A DNA stretch of 64,000 nt from Metridium senile (lineage: Eukaryota > Cnidaria > Anthozoa > Actiniaria > Metridiidae), in the NCBI GenBank assembly GCA_949775045.1, contig OX459103.1:8403842-8467841 (forward strand). The letters are read 5' to 3'. Numbering within the stretch: the stretch's first letter is position 1; each line of letters begins with the position of its first letter. The translations under genes and the position numbers were made by a program. The notes under the pieces are model-generated. The model was not told the DNA's origin. It did not search any database and worked only from the letters and a program-made list of their open reading frames with translations. This document shows, piece by piece, positions 1 through 44,610 of the stretch.

Positions 1-61
1 TGTTTGATCAACACTATTTAGTGGTAAATAGTACAAAGTATTGCACACTTTTAGTGTTTGT

Positions 62-505
62 ACTCTAGTACTGGCTATTAGAAATTGTAGAAAATGCCCG
101 ATTACTAGTGTAGCTTTAGGTGTGGTGGTCGATCTCTGTTGTTGTAGCTATTACAGAGAAAGCATTTTAATACTAGTATAGATGTATACTGAAGTGTGGT
201 GATCTTTGATACAGTTGCTATTAGAAAATGCCCGATTACTAGTGTAGATTTAGGTGTGGTAGTCTCTGATCTTGTAGCTATTTCAGAGTAAGCCCGATTT
301 TAATACTACTTAGCTATAGATTTATAAGGTGCGGTGATCTTTGATACAGTAGCTATTAGAAAATGCCCTTAAGTGTAGATTTAGGTAGTCTCTGATCTTG
401 TAGCTATTTCAGATGCTAGTGTAGATTTATAAGGGCCGTGATCTTTGATACAGTAGCTACTATAAAAAGCCCGATTACTAGTGTAGATTTGGGTGCGGTA
501 GTCAT
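62..505. repeat. degenerate tandem repeat, about 110-140 bp unit
   Basis: The motif GCTATTAGAAAATGCCCGAT and its neighbour GATCTTTGATACAGTAGC recur about four times with small changes between positions 70 and 500. No coding potential is visible. The rest of 1-1240 holds only low-complexity and AT-rich sequence apart from the hammerhead-like motif. Confidence 0.7.
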
Positions 506-654
506 CGAGGGAGATGAAAGTACTTGACCTTGTGGAGATGTTTGGCACACGTATATATATTCGTGGAAAACTAATAAATCAGCAACAACTTTTAACGACA
601 ACTACAATAAATGCTTGTAGGTTGTGTTGATATTTATTTTAAAAAGAAACGATT

Positions 655-722
655 CATCACCCTTATTGATTTTATTTGAACCAAGCTTTCGGGCTACTCG
701 CCCATCATCAGGGTAAATGTGA
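655..722 (-). ncRNA. hammerhead-ribozyme-like motif 1
   Basis: On the minus strand CTGATGA (705-711) is followed by one base, a 4-bp GGGC/GCCC hairpin with loop GAGTA (691-703), then GAAA (687-690) and GCTTGGT. This is the conserved hammerhead core: CUGAUGA, stem II, GAAA. Downstream AATAAGGGTGA could supply the cleavage triplet and the 3' strand of stem I, pairing with TTTACC before the core. Hammerheads of this kind are known from Penelope-like retroelements. No reverse transcriptase is visible here, so it is probably an orphan copy. Confidence 0.6.
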
Positions 723-879
723 ATATTTTATCAATATTACAAACGCGTTACGTGTATGTGAAGAGCGCGTGCAAAGGATACGCTGTGCGCGCGTATATGA
801 TATTTATTTGTTAAGTAATTATTCGGTAGAATTCTACCAGTATCCTTGTTAAATAATAACGACAACAACAACGAAAATA

Positions 880-1095
880 AGGCACTGGTCACACTATAGG
901 ACGACTTTGGTCAAATTCTGTTTACTTATCCAATTAAATCTATCAGCACGAGACGACAACAATAATAATAATGAGCATTGCAGACCAACAATAACAACAA
1001 AACTGACACTGAAAACAACAATATTAATAATAACAACAAGAGTAACACTAACAATAACAATTACAGCAAAAAAAGACAACAATATCTTATAAAAC
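880..1095. repeat. AAC/AAT-rich low-complexity tract
   Basis: A long stretch is dominated by AACAA and AATAAT units. Reading frames are open on both strands only because of the biased composition. Nothing suggests a gene. Confidence 0.7.
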
Positions 1096-1239
1096 GACAA
1101 TTGATTATACATTCAATATAGTTTAAAATCGTGTTATAAAAATATAATGAGTATATCGTCGAACGCTTTTGATTTCTATTGTGTTTGACTTTTTATATCA
1201 CTATAAAGTACATTTTGCTTCATACATATTGTCTTTGGA

Positions 1240-1795
1240 AAGGTCTATCTATCTCCCAAAGGCCCAATGTATTGGGAAAATATCAAGGCAAAGCTAGGCA
1301 AGTGAATAAGATCTACATCTGCCAAAAGGATTGTACTGGGAAAACATTGGTTTAAGCAAACAACCTCTATCTCCCACAAGGATTGTATTGGGAAAACATT
1401 GATGCAAGCGAACAAGCTCTACCTCCCAAATAAAGAATATTGTATTGGGTAAACATTGAAGATACTGCAAAAACGGCTGAGTAGATACAACTCAGTATAT
1501 TGAGTTAATCATGCATTCAGGATGACCCTTCATAGTTAGGTAACCCAACTCTATATTGAGTAAGCCCAACTCTTTGGTGAGTAAAAGTGAGGTTAAACTC
1601 AATATATTGAGTACTATACATTGTATTCAATGGCACATCTACATTTATGTTTACTCTTATAATGAGTTGGGTTTACTCACTATAAAGTGTCATCCTGAAT
1701 GCATGATCAACTCAATATACTGAGTTGTATCAGCCGTTTGTGCAGTGTTGTATTGAGAAAACATTGAGGATTGTATTGGGAAAACATTCTATAAG
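1240..1795. repeat. tandem repeat split by a MITE
   Basis: Units containing TTGTATTGGGAAAACATTG and CTCTAYCTCCCAAA repeat every 60-65 bp from 1240 to 1460. They resume at 1747 after the inverted-repeat element. The array therefore predates the insertion. Confidence 0.65.
1463..1747. mobile_element. MITE, ACTGCAAAAACGGC family, copy 1
   Basis: Long terminal inverted repeats begin ACTGCAAAAACGGCTGAG and end in the complement, GCCGTTTGTGCAGT. The arms (about 100 bp) also contain CATGCATTCAGGATGA and its inverted partner. Total length is about 285 bp with no ORF. A second copy with the same ends lies at 51400-51685. I could not define a target-site duplication. Confidence 0.8.
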
Positions 1796-2035
1796 TCTAT
1801 TCCAAAATGTCCTTTTTACCCACCTTATATATTAGCTGTCCGTCTAATAATCTTGGAAAGTATAAAGTTCTTCTGTTTGTGGTGAAACACTGTGCGGGCA
1901 AGGTCGTGTGTTCAGGTCTTCCTGTAATCAATACTTTGGTAATATGTCTTCAGCATGTATGGACATTTGAGAACCAGATGGTCGACCAATAGTGTGTTTA
2001 GCATGCTACTGGACCAGGCGACTGGATTCCTTCAT

Positions 2036-2774
2036 TTAAAGACCCATGGTCACTTACCAGTATGTTTAGTGTTGTTTATTTTCATTTGAGTGTTATAATT
2101 GAGAGTCTTGGCCCCGGGGGGTATACTCACTTTGTCCAAGTGGTAGGGGTGATCGGCGTACCTTTTAGGGTTAAAATATTTCCTGTGCTACCTTTAAGGG
2201 TCCTTTTAGGGTCCTTTTAGGGTCCTTTTAGGGTCCTTTTAGGGTTCTGGCTCACAAATCAGTTACTTAACATGGTTTCGTACCTGCAAGAGTCATTTTT
2301 ACTCTGTTTTGTTGCTTTGTTGGGGTAGAAATCGACAAGGCTTTATCAGTTATTTTTATCTGTGCGTACCTTTTAGGGGTCGTTTTCAAAACCTCCGCCG
2401 ATCCCCCTGACCACTTGGACAAAGGGAGTACCACACACCCCCCCCCCCCCCCCCCCCCTCCATACACATAAAAGATTATTGGTTTTATGTATTTCAATAT
2501 CACGTGGAAAATGTTTGAAACGAAGTGTTTATTCCCAGAGGTTTTAAATTGGGTAGAAGCGTACATAGCAACGCGTTAGCCGAATAGGTCTATCTATTCT
2601 CAGTCAGTCGTATTACTAGAAAACAAATAAAACAAAACGCTAAACGATTTGGTAAAGCGTAAATACCGACTGACATCGAAAATATATCAAAATGTCTGAA
2701 TGTGAGATTTCCATGGTCAAAGAAATTCCGTCTTCTTTGCGATGCCAGCTGATAAGTGACCACGGCTTCTTTAA
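2036..2774. mobile_element. TTAA-flanked MITE, copy 1, with nested insertion
   Basis: The element is bounded by TTAA on both sides. Its inverted ends read AAAGACCCATGGTCACTTAC on the left and the mirror GTGACCACGGCTTCTTTAA on the right. Two more copies are at 21012-21330 and 35179-35396. The interior holds a second, G/C-tract MITE (2114-2458), which accounts for the greater length. TTAA targets are typical of piggyBac- and Kolobok-type transposases. Confidence 0.7.
2114..2458. mobile_element. G-tract MITE nested in the TTAA MITE
   Basis: The left arm runs from CCCCGGGGGG into CTTTGTCCAAGTGGTAGGGG. The right arm is its inverse, CCACTTGGACAAAGGGAGTA, followed by a C-tract of about 20 bases. 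Short GTCCTTTTAGG units repeat near 2200. Related copies lie at 2893-3500, 35236-35330 and 50214-50335. Confidence 0.65.
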
Positions 2775-2892
2775 AGGGTCAGCGAAAAATATCAATGATG
2801 GTGTTTATGTAAACACGGTCAAATATCGTTGGCCGACGTCAAGCTGCTTATTCAATTCATATGTAGTTTTAAAGAGCGGAAAGCCTGAGGGA

Positions 2893-3500
2893 CTTCCCTT
2901 TGTCCAGGTGGTAGGGGTGACCGGCGGAGGTTTTGGAAATGACCACTAAAAGTTACGCATTAATCGAAAGAAAAGTTAAAACATTTTTGATGACAACTCC
3001 TGAAAGGTACGACTGTGTAATGTTTTTGGCAGCTAAGCTTATTTTTAGCAACAAAACAGAGTAAAATCGATCCTTACTAGTACAGAGTTATGTTACGCAA
3101 TTGACTTTTGAGCCAGAACCCTAAAAGGATCCTAAAAGGAAACATTGCATCCCTACAAGGAGCTCTGATCACCCTTAAAGACCTTAAAGCCTATTCCTTA
3201 CGAGCAAAAGTGAACATTTTAACTTTGAAACTGGCGTCATTATCCCGGGGGGGGGGGGGGGGGGGAGCTCCCTTTGTCCAATTTGTAGGGGTGATCGGCG
3301 GAGGTTTTGGAAACGACCTCTAAAAGGTAAGCACAGATTAAAATAAATCAGAGCAAAAATGACCCTTACAGGAACAGAATCATATTACGTAACTGACTTT
3401 TGAGCCAGAACCCTGAAAGGTACGCACAGGAAATATTTTAACCCTAAAAAGTACGCCGATCACCCCTACCACTTGGACAAAGGGAAAGCCCCCCTTCCCC
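2893..3500. mobile_element. G-tract MITE pair
   Basis: CCCTTTGTCCAGGTGGTAGG at the left is mirrored by CCTACCACTTGGACAAAGGG at the right. A further partial copy preceded by about 20 G lies inside at 3246-3320. This looks like one copy inserted into another. Between 3501 and 4480 I see no gene and no clear repeat beyond scattered short similarities. Confidence 0.55.
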
Positions 3501-4499
3501 TCCCCTCCGGGGAATTTTTTAATTGGCAACGTTCCCTACATCATGTTGCGGCTTTGCCTCCTAGGTCGGCCCACTTGCTTGTTTCAATATGTTTCCAATA
3601 TACTGTGTGTCGGCACAGCATTTTTTGAAAACAAAAATTAAAATTAAAAAATTAACAAACGATTGTAGCATATCCGGATATCCGGTAAGTGATTTGCGAT
3701 TCTCGGGTCAACAATGGACCGTAATCATTGTTCTTGCGGTTCAAACCCAGCCTACTCCACAGGCATCTCCTTTTTTGAGACGGACTTCCTGTGGATAATC
3801 GAGTCAACACAAGAAGCCCAAATTTTCCGTTGGTTGGAGTAGTCTGCGGAGGAGACTAGTTCAAACCTCAGTCTCGAATACAAGTACACCTGGTTTAAAA
3901 ATCGTTGTCGCAAACAAACCTACAACCAACACTCTGAAACCTGCAAAGGATGTCGGTATTTCTTCTCTTGTTATCGATTTATTCATAACAAATTTTAGTT
4001 GTACGTGCCGGTTTGTACTATATAACCATAACAAGTTGTTGCATTGGCAGATTATAATGAACCAAATATTCCTTTCAGAAAGTGACATAGGATATTTTGT
4101 TGGTACGTGTCTGTGTTATATGACAATAACAAGTTATTGAAGTGGAAGATGAAAAAATCTATATTTAAAAAACAAAACGTGTAATCAACCACCAATTATG
4201 TTGATAATACCGGCATTCTTTGCAGTCATGGGAGTTTTGACTGTAGCTTCGGCTGCGACAACAATTTTTGAAATATGTGTATCAGGCCAGTTTTACACTA
4301 GGCGACAATTCTTTTCGTCTAGCTAACATGAAACTTCGTTTTATGTGAAAAATCTTTGTCACGGCAACAAACGTTTTCCTCTGCATCAAGTCGCACAAAT
4401 TCAATCTGGTTTGAATTTGGAAACCCGAATTAAAATGTTTTCTATAAAACTTGCCATAGATTTACAAAAACAACTGCTATTTATTGTCTTATAGTACAC

Positions 4500-4865
4500 G
4501 GCTGAATTACACATATGAAGTAGCTGTTGCTAGGACTATTCCATAGCAACGAAACTAGGCTTTCATTGCTGGAAAACTGTTGTCATAGTTACGATACGCC
4601 AATAACTATTGCGAAGTAGTGTTGTATTTGTTACAACGCTTTAATGGTTGTTGTTATAGTTACGAGACAAAGCTGACTATAGCAACGGCTGCGAAGGTTG
4701 TTGTGATAGCTACGAGACGAGAGTTACCATAACAACTGTTGCGATAATTGTTTTCATAGTTACGAGGCACGGGTAACCATAACAACTGTTGCGAAGAACT
4801 GTTGCGATGGTTGTTGTCCATAGTTACTAGGCACGGGTAACCATAGTAACTGCGCGTAGTAACAT
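4500..4865. repeat. degenerate tandem repeat (TTGTCATAGTTACGAGAC)
   Basis: About six imperfect units of roughly 50-60 bp carry TTGTTGTCATAGTTACGAGAC and GGTAACCATAACAACTGTTGC. The same motif reappears at 8680-8815, on the other side of the 3-kb inverted-repeat element in the WDR70 intron. A TTTATT at 4480-4485 is a possible minus-strand AATAAA polyadenylation signal for WDR70, though it is 400 bp past the stop. Confidence 0.6.
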
Positions 4866-4883
4866 TGTTCTTGGTATATATGT

Positions 4884-24286
<19,403 letters not shown>

Positions 24287-24579
24287 GATGAACACAAATT
24301 AACTTAAATTAAACCAGTTTTGTGTTCAAATTGACCGAAGTTTACTAAAAACTTTATTTCACGTGAAGGCCGCCATCTTGGATGTTTTCTGATGCGCGCG
24401 CATGTAGTCTGAAGAACCGGAGTTCCTGTGTAGTCACGTGACCAATGCGGAAGGGTTGTTCAGAAGGAAGAAATACATTCTTTACCAATGTGATCTCGCG
24501 GTAAAAAACATCGTATTTCTCCTAATCGAGTTGGTCGATCTCCCTCCAAGTTGACCAGGAGTTACTCCAATCTACCACG
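24287..24579. promoter_or_regulatory. divergent promoter of WDR70 and the p110 gene
   Basis: The two start codons face away from each other, 293 bp apart. The interval holds CACGTG at 24360-24365, a YY1-type GCCGCCATCTTGG at 24369-24381, a GC-repeat GCGCGCGC at 24394-24401, and the palindrome GTCACGTGAC at 24433-24442 overlapping CCAAT (24442-24446). No TATA box is evident. YY1 motifs just downstream of transcription starts are typical of housekeeping promoters. Here the motif lies in what is probably the WDR70 5' leader. Confidence 0.8.
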
Positions 24580-38320
<13,741 letters not shown>

Positions 38321-38531
38321 TGGAGAAGTTATGTACGAAACGTCACTAAGTTTCAACTATTTGTTTATTTGCAATGAAAAATTACGTAACAATATCTGCG
38401 TACACGATTGACAAGGGGTATAAGTTATTTGTTCTATCCTAAAACGTCATGATTTTCCAGAATTATTTTCAATATATATTTTTGATAGAATTAGCAATTT
38501 TTTATTAATATAAATTTTAAGATATTGTTTG

Positions 38532-40119
38532 TTAAGAGCGTGTCCACGGTAGAACCAGGCAAAACCAGGCAGTGGGTGCTACATGGGGGTTCACCGATTT
38601 TGCTCAAACTTGGTACAGTTGTAGGTCCTAGTAAGTTATTTATTATCCCAGAAACTCAGTTGAATCTGTCACTTTGGTGGGAAGTTAGACCACCACCCCT
38701 TAAAATACCCATTTTGCCTTGAAAATCAGCAAAAATATAGCTAATTTTTAATGAAACAGAAAACCTTTACTATTTATGACAATGATGTAAAACTTGTTTC
38801 TCTATAAAGTACAGATGTCAGTAAGTGTCACCAAGCAAGGAGGTACATTTTTCTTTTAAGCCGTTTCCATGGCAACAATTTGTTTCGGAGCAAAAATTGT
38901 CAATTTTGAACTTACAGTAATATCTCTAGGTTTAAAAATTAATATCTCAAAAGTCCACTATCAAAATGTTAAAAATGGCCAATAGTCAACTTAATCTATG
39001 TCTTAAATTACCAAAACAAGAAGAAAATCTGCGGGCACTTGTTAACCTTAACATATATGACAGGTTTGCTCAACCCTACTATGTCAATATCACAAAATTC
39101 GAGAAGATTGATGCCCGCAAAAAAACTGTTTGACATCCTCCCAATAGCATTAAATTTGCTTCTGATAACCAGGTTGAGTCTATATTATGCTCAATGTATC
39201 TTAATTTCAAGGATAATAAAAATTGTAAATTTCAAGTCAAAGGGGAAATATACTAAGTGATACGCGTTTTCGTCATGAAAAACCACCCCTCACTAAGTAG
39301 CTTATATCTCGCAAGTCGGGCGTGATAAACTTTCAATCTTTATTGCAATCTACTAAGCTAAGGTTGTTTAAGTTAGGGTCATACAAACATTTTGCGCTTT
39401 TTATCTACTTTCTCTACATCAACCTGAAACTTTTTGTGGTTTTTACTAATTAGATGCATGGCATATGCAAATAAGGCTGTGCAAAAATTTAACCACTAAA
39501 ACATTATTATTTCATTCAACTTTATTGTATTATCTCACTAAACTAAATACAATGTTGGTTTTGATTTCAAACCTCTCAAAACTAAATAAAACCCAGTTTA
39601 AAACAACTTTGGTGAAGTAGATCACATACTGTTTTGAAATTTATGCAAATTACTTGTAAATTATGCAAACTTAATTGCCTTTCATTTTAATGATATGATC
39701 AGTGTAAATCGTGTTGTTATAATTAACAAATAATTAAGGTTCAGCCGTGGTTTATACTCTGATAACCGCACGCTTGGCAATTTGAACACACGAGAAAATG
39801 TCAAGAAGCACGAGCTGAAAGCGAGTGCTTCTGGACATTTTTAAGTGTGTTCAAATTAGGGAAATAAGTTTTACATCACTATCATCAATAGTAAAGGTTT
39901 TCTGTTTCATTAAAAGTTAGCTATATTTTCGCTGATTTTCAAGGCAAAATGGGTATTTTGAGGGGGGGTGGTCTAACTTCCCACCAAAGTGACAGATCCA
40001 GCTGAGTTCCTGGGATAACAAATAACTTACTAGGACCTACAACTGTACCAAGTTTGAGCAAAATCGGTGAACCCCCATGTAGCACCTACTGCCTGGTCCT
40101 ATCATGGACACACTCTTAA
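38532..40119. mobile_element. 1.6-kb TTAA element with about 265-bp inverted ends
   Basis: Ends are TTAAGAGCGTGTCCACGG and the inverse GGACACACTCTTAA. The arms (38532-38800 and 39860-40119) also share CACCGATTTTGCTCAAACTTGG and TTGTAGGTCCTAGTAAG. The 1.06-kb interior has no convincing ORF. Arm text CACCGATTTTSYTCAAACTT recurs in the element at 45802. It starts about 210 bp after the PI3K stop, so the 3' UTR may end inside it. Confidence 0.85.
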
Positions 40120-40464
40120 ATTGTGAGAAATAGAATAGCCTAAAAATGTTCAAGTACGTTGGTCTTAGTAGACTAGTAGCTGCCATAATCATGGCTTATA
40201 CCAATTTTGAAAAAAAGTCCTTGGTTTTGTTTCAATACAGCATGCATTCTGCATCTCTATAAATACGAAGAAAATTTAGTAACATCATAAAAACACTTAT
40301 GCCTTAGATCCGGCACGTGTGAGATGCGACGTTTGAGCTAGACCTTATGAATATATGCGTTCGCCTCATATAATAGACTTGAAAATGCAATAACTAACCT
40401 TTAATATTATTTTACTTTGTAATTCCCAGTATGCAACAGAATCAAGTACTATTATTGTTTGGCA

Positions 40465-40685
40465 AATAGTCCCCTTCACAGTTCCCTGCACCATCTTGAA
40501 AAGTAACCGGGCCTTTGCATCGAAGCGAGACGGACGTTGAGCTTGCAATGATAGAGGCATGTGAATAATTGTCCGGGAAGATGTTTAAAATGACTCTATC
40601 ACTGGAAGCTCAACGTTCGTCTCGCTTCGATGCAAAAGCCCGGCTACCTTTCAAGATGGCGCAGGGAACTTTGAAGGTGACTATT
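40465..40685. mobile_element. YY1-motif MITE, copy C
   Basis: This is the cleanest copy: AATAGTCCCCTTCACAGTTC, ACCATCTTGAAAAGTAACC, CGAAGCGAGACGGACG, TTGCAATGATAGAG, a short spacer, then the inverse order ending GATGGCGCAGGGAACT. About 220 bp. Confidence 0.85.
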
Positions 40686-40915
40686 CGTCATTTTGTTCCA
40701 GTTTCTAAGTGGGGACACTCTATCAAGACTTCGGCTTCCTTTTTATTTTACATATAAATTAAATTATTTTTGAATAGGAAAATAAAATGCAATAGGTAGT
40801 AGACGATTTGTATAGCCCATCCCAGGGCTAAAAACTAGCCGTTTTCACTTTAGAAGATGGTCAAATCGTCTGGAGGGACAAACCATCTGACGGACAAGTG
40901 GCGTGACCCCTGGGG

Positions 40916-41053
40916 CTTGTTGTACGAAGCCTGAATAGCGCTTTCCACCGTATAAATCCCTATCTACCGGATAAAACCTATACAAATTCTATACTGGATA
41001 ATTCGTATCCTTATCCAGTGGATAACTTTATCCAGGCTTCGTACAACTGTCCC
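40916..41053. mobile_element. palindromic element, TTGTACGAAGCCTG ends, copy 1
   Basis: GGGCTTGTTGTACGAAGCCT at the left and CCAGGCTTCGTACAACTGTC at the right, with multiple TATCCAGTGGATAA units between. A shorter relative is at 57611-57715. Confidence 0.7.
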
Positions 41054-41329
41054 CTGGTGTGACAACGGGACGAACACAATGCTAGACGAAAACGTCGTTT
41101 GATTTTGTTGAATTAAAATTAGACGAACAAATGTTAAAGGACGATTTTTCCGTCGAGACGATTTGACCGTCCTATGGTTAGTAAAGGGCCACTGTAAATA
41201 CGTTAGCAAATAAACTAAGAATTAAAGAATATGTATAGATATATTATTGTCGTGTTTGTGTACTTTGTTGTTAAAAATAGAGCAATGAGTTTCATTGAAG
41301 CTTGATGCATATATGATTGTAGGCGATAG

Positions 41330-42240
41330 ATAGCGATTGAATGCGCGTGATCGACTGCAATGCTAATTAATATTAAACCAGCCCATACCTTGTTTTGCGA
41401 TCAACTAAAACCGTTTACGATCGTTTGCGATCGTTATTGAGCTAACGTAAGCTTTTTCTCAGCTATGCGATTGAGTTCGATCGTCTGCAATCATCTGTAA
41501 ACCAAGCTCTACCTCGGTAAATACTCCAATGCGATCAAATGTAAACAAGGCTCTACCTCTGTTCTACGATCTAGGGTGATCGTCTGGGATCATTATTCAT
41601 GGACTAACGCTACCCTTTTTCTCAGCTGTGTGATCCAAAGCGATCGTCTGGGAGCATATGTAAACCACCCTTTAGCTCTGTTGTACGATACATTACGATT
41701 GTCTGCGATGAAATGTAAACCAGGCTTTATAGGTACCTCTGTTACGATCGTCTGTACATGTGATCATATGAAAACCAGCCTTTACCTTGACCTATTAGGG
41801 ACAGACCATTAGATTTTTGAGGGGGGGGGGGGGGGGGGGGGGAGGGGTTGGGCAAATACCAAAAAAAAATTCGAGCACAGCCTTAAAGAGAAAAAAAAAA
41901 TTCGAGCACAGCAAATGTTCTGAAAAAAAGATCGTGCAAGATGAAAAAAAAATTCGTGCACATACTTAGAGTGGGAAAAAATTATCGTGCAAAAAAAATT
42001 GCCCCCCCCCCCCCTGAAAAAATTCTAATGGACCGTCCCTTATACGATCCCGTGCAATTGTCTGGGATCATTATAGATTGAACTATTAAACGCGCCCTTA
42101 TTTCTCTAAGATCTGCGATCGTCTGCGAACATGTCAACCAGCCTTTACCTTGACCTGCTGTGTGATCAAGTGCGATCGTCTGCAGTGACCATCATTGAAC
42201 TAACACTTTTTCTCAATCGTACGATCCTGGTTGATCTTTT
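41330..42240. repeat. degenerate repeat (GCGATCGTCTGCGATCAT) interrupted by a MITE
   Basis: Units with GCGATCGTCTGCGATCAT, TGTAAACCAGGCTTTACCT and TTTTTCTCAGC recur at about 60-80 bp spacing. They stop at 41806 and resume at 42049 around the poly-G element. No gene. Confidence 0.7.
41807..42048. mobile_element. MITE with poly-G/poly-C arms
   Basis: AGGGACAGACCATTAGATTTTTGA plus about 20 G at the left is mirrored by about 14 C plus AAAATTCTAATGGACCGTCCC at the right. The interior is built of AAAAAATTCGTGCACA units. A related but more diverged tract with TCCTGCAC units is at 42460-42655. Confidence 0.8.
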
Positions 42241-42715
42241 ATTGCTCACTTATTAAAACTTGCAAGATTTGCACTGAAGGTTTGAACACCATTTCGTTCA
42301 AATAATCGTACACTATTTTTCAATCATTTATAAGTGTGAAACAGTCGAGTATTATGTTATTTATCCTCAGCAATCGATTAAATGTAAAACCCAGCAAAAT
42401 TAAAATGACCAATTTTATCGTTAGTATATGTATTATACGCATAATTTGAGATCGGGTAACTATGTATATAGCCCATCTTTTAACCTTGGAAAAAATATCA
42501 TGCACAACAAAAAAACCTGAAAAAAATATCGTGCAAAGCTGGAAAAAATCCTGCACAGCCTCGAAGGCAAAAAAATATCCTGCACCGGTTTGAGAGGAAA
42601 ATGTCCTGCACGGAAAAATTGCCCAACCCCACAACACTGTTATCTAATGGTGAGCCATGCAGGAATGCATTCAAAAGAGACGTGATAGTCAGACAAAAAC
42701 TCTACAGAATTTACA

Positions 42716-43204
42716 AAAAGAATTTTACAAAAGAAATCACGTCCATGACGAATGTTGTATTTTAGATACAAAATCGTCCTGATTTGCATAAAATTTAACT
42801 TGAATTTTTTAGAGGGTCCATCAGTTTTGCTTAAGTTTTCAATCCCATTCCCATTTTCTATTGTTCTTTTATTTGTAAATCCCATGCAGTCCCAGTGCAT
42901 CAATCCCATTTTCCCAGTCAAAAATAAGGCCAATCCCAGCTCCCATTTTACCCCTTCAGGACCCTCTTTTTACCTTTTTTTTAATTTTATTTAAATATGA
43001 ATGAACTATAACGTTGGACTTTATAAGTACTATTCAATATTTGCGTCCGATCTGTATGAAATATACAACTCGTGTTATTGTATATAATATTTTAGTATAT
43101 ACATGATTCACAACCTCATAAGAACGCGCGCTTTCATTGGCTAGCTATCTCGGAATCTGAGACCATATTCACTGCTCAAGCTCGGAATATTGCTTCTCGG
43201 CAAA
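42716..43204. repeat. repeat upstream of Crypton-like fragment 2
   Basis: TTTACAAAAGAAATCACG, ATGTTGTATTTTAGATACAAA and CTGATTTGCATAAAATTTAACTTGAA also occur in WDR70 intron 11 (16327-16440). The last part, GCGCGCTTTCATTGGCTAGCTATCTCGG, matches 19983-20016 before fragment 1. It looks like a 5' untranslated/promoter part of the same element. Confidence 0.6.
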
Positions 43205-43288
43205 ATGGCGTCTCGTTTTGCAACAATTACCGATGAAGAAATTGAAAAAATTCAACAAAACGCAATTCCAGATAAGAATTCCAGATAA
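43205..43288 (+). pseudogene. Crypton-like N-terminal fragment 2
   Basis: The frame MASRFATITDEEIEKIQQNA ends after 27 residues at a stop created where GATAAGAATTCCA is duplicated. It is homologous to the start of fragment 1 at 20044: the S/T-rich start, then DEEIE, then NAIP. It is truncated where the 125-bp satellite begins. Confidence 0.55.
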
Positions 43289-44210
43289 GAATAGAAGGAA
43301 TGCATTCAAAAGAGACGTGATAGACGGACAAAAACTGTCCCATATTTCTCATTATTAGTTTAATATTATATTCATAATTTGTGGATCACTATATCGTATT
43401 TTTCAGTATGTTTTCTTAGCCATGCAGGAATGCATCCATAAGACACACGAAATTCAGACAAAACTTCTCCAATATTTCTCATTATTATCTTAACACTATA
43501 CATACTTATTTTGCGGACCACTACAGCGTATTTTTACTATGTTTTCTTAGCCAGGAATGCATTCAAAAGACACACGATATTTAGACAAAAACTCTCCCAT
43601 ATTTCTCATTATTATCTTAACAGCTAATAGTATATATATACTTATTTTGCGGCTTACTACAGCGCGTATTGTTTCTACGTTTTCTTAGCCAGGAATTCAT
43701 TCAAAAGACGCGATATTCAGACATGCAATTAAAACTATTATCTTAAAACTTTATACTTATTTTGCGGATCATTAGAGTGTATTTTTCTATATTTTCTTAG
43801 CAAAGAATGCATCCAAAAGACATGCGATATTCAGTCAAAAACTGTCCCATATTTCTCACTATTATCTCAAAACTATATACTTATTTTGCGGACCACTAGA
43901 GTATATTTTTCCTATGTTTTCTTAGCCAGGAATGCATTCAGAAGACATGCGATATTCAGACATGCAATTTAAAATTCTTCCTTATTTCTCACTATTATCT
44001 CAAAACTTTATACTTATTTTGCGGACCACTAGAGTGTATTTTTCCTATATTTTCTTAGCCAGGAATGCATTCAGAAGACATGCGATATTCAGACAAAAAC
44101 TCTCCCATATTTCTCATTATTATCTTAACACTGTATATACTTATTTTACGGATTTTTTCTATATTTTCTTAGCCAGGAATGCATTCAATAGACACGCGAT
44201 ATTCAGACAG
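43289..44210. repeat. satellite of about 112-139 bp, eight units
   Basis: AGGAATGCATTCAAAAGACA, GATATTCAGACAAAAACTCT, TTTCTCATTATTATCTTAA and TTATTTTGCGGACCACTA recur as a block. Units start near 43289, 43427, 43552, 43691, 43803, 43926, 44061 and 44173. One isolated unit start lies at 42651, separated by the Crypton-like insertion, which suggests the element landed in the array. Confidence 0.85.
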
Positions 44211-44342
44211 GGGCCTTTATTTCATGTCTTTCAACTGCAAGGCTATTAAAGCCCTTGATGACAGAGTTGGACTTTTTGATCGATGCGATTCTGATTAAGT
44301 TGGTTCACCGACTTGACCTTGATGGCTAGATCTGTGGGAAAA

Positions 44343-44610
44343 ATACCATAACTCTCTCGTGGCATTTCCGACTATCGCTAACAAGACGGGAAGCTTTTAA
44401 AGACTAATACTGATCGTTATATACTTATATAGGATAATTGTTAATAAAATATTAATTCAAATTAGTAAAAGATACCATGGCTCTCTTGTGGCATTTCCGA
44501 CTATCGCTAACAAGACGGGGAGCTTTAAAGGCTAATACTCATCGTTGTATATTTATATAGGATAATTATTTATAAATTATTAATAAAATATTAATTCAAA
44601 TTATTAAAAA
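44343..44610. repeat. tandem duplication of about 130 bp
   Basis: TGGCATTTCCGACTATCGCTAACAAGACGGG and TATATAGGATAATT each occur twice, with a partial third unit up to 44690. Between 44700 and 45800 I see no gene and no clear element. Confidence 0.8.

Noticed and set aside
42320..42933. Two minus-strand ORFs (105 and 97 residues)
   Set aside because: They overlap the AAAAATTCGTGCACA-type repeat and a repeated element. Not conserved in appearance.
43932..44249. 105-residue ORF of repeated RNAFRRHAIFRQ
   Set aside because: Translation of the 112-139 bp satellite.
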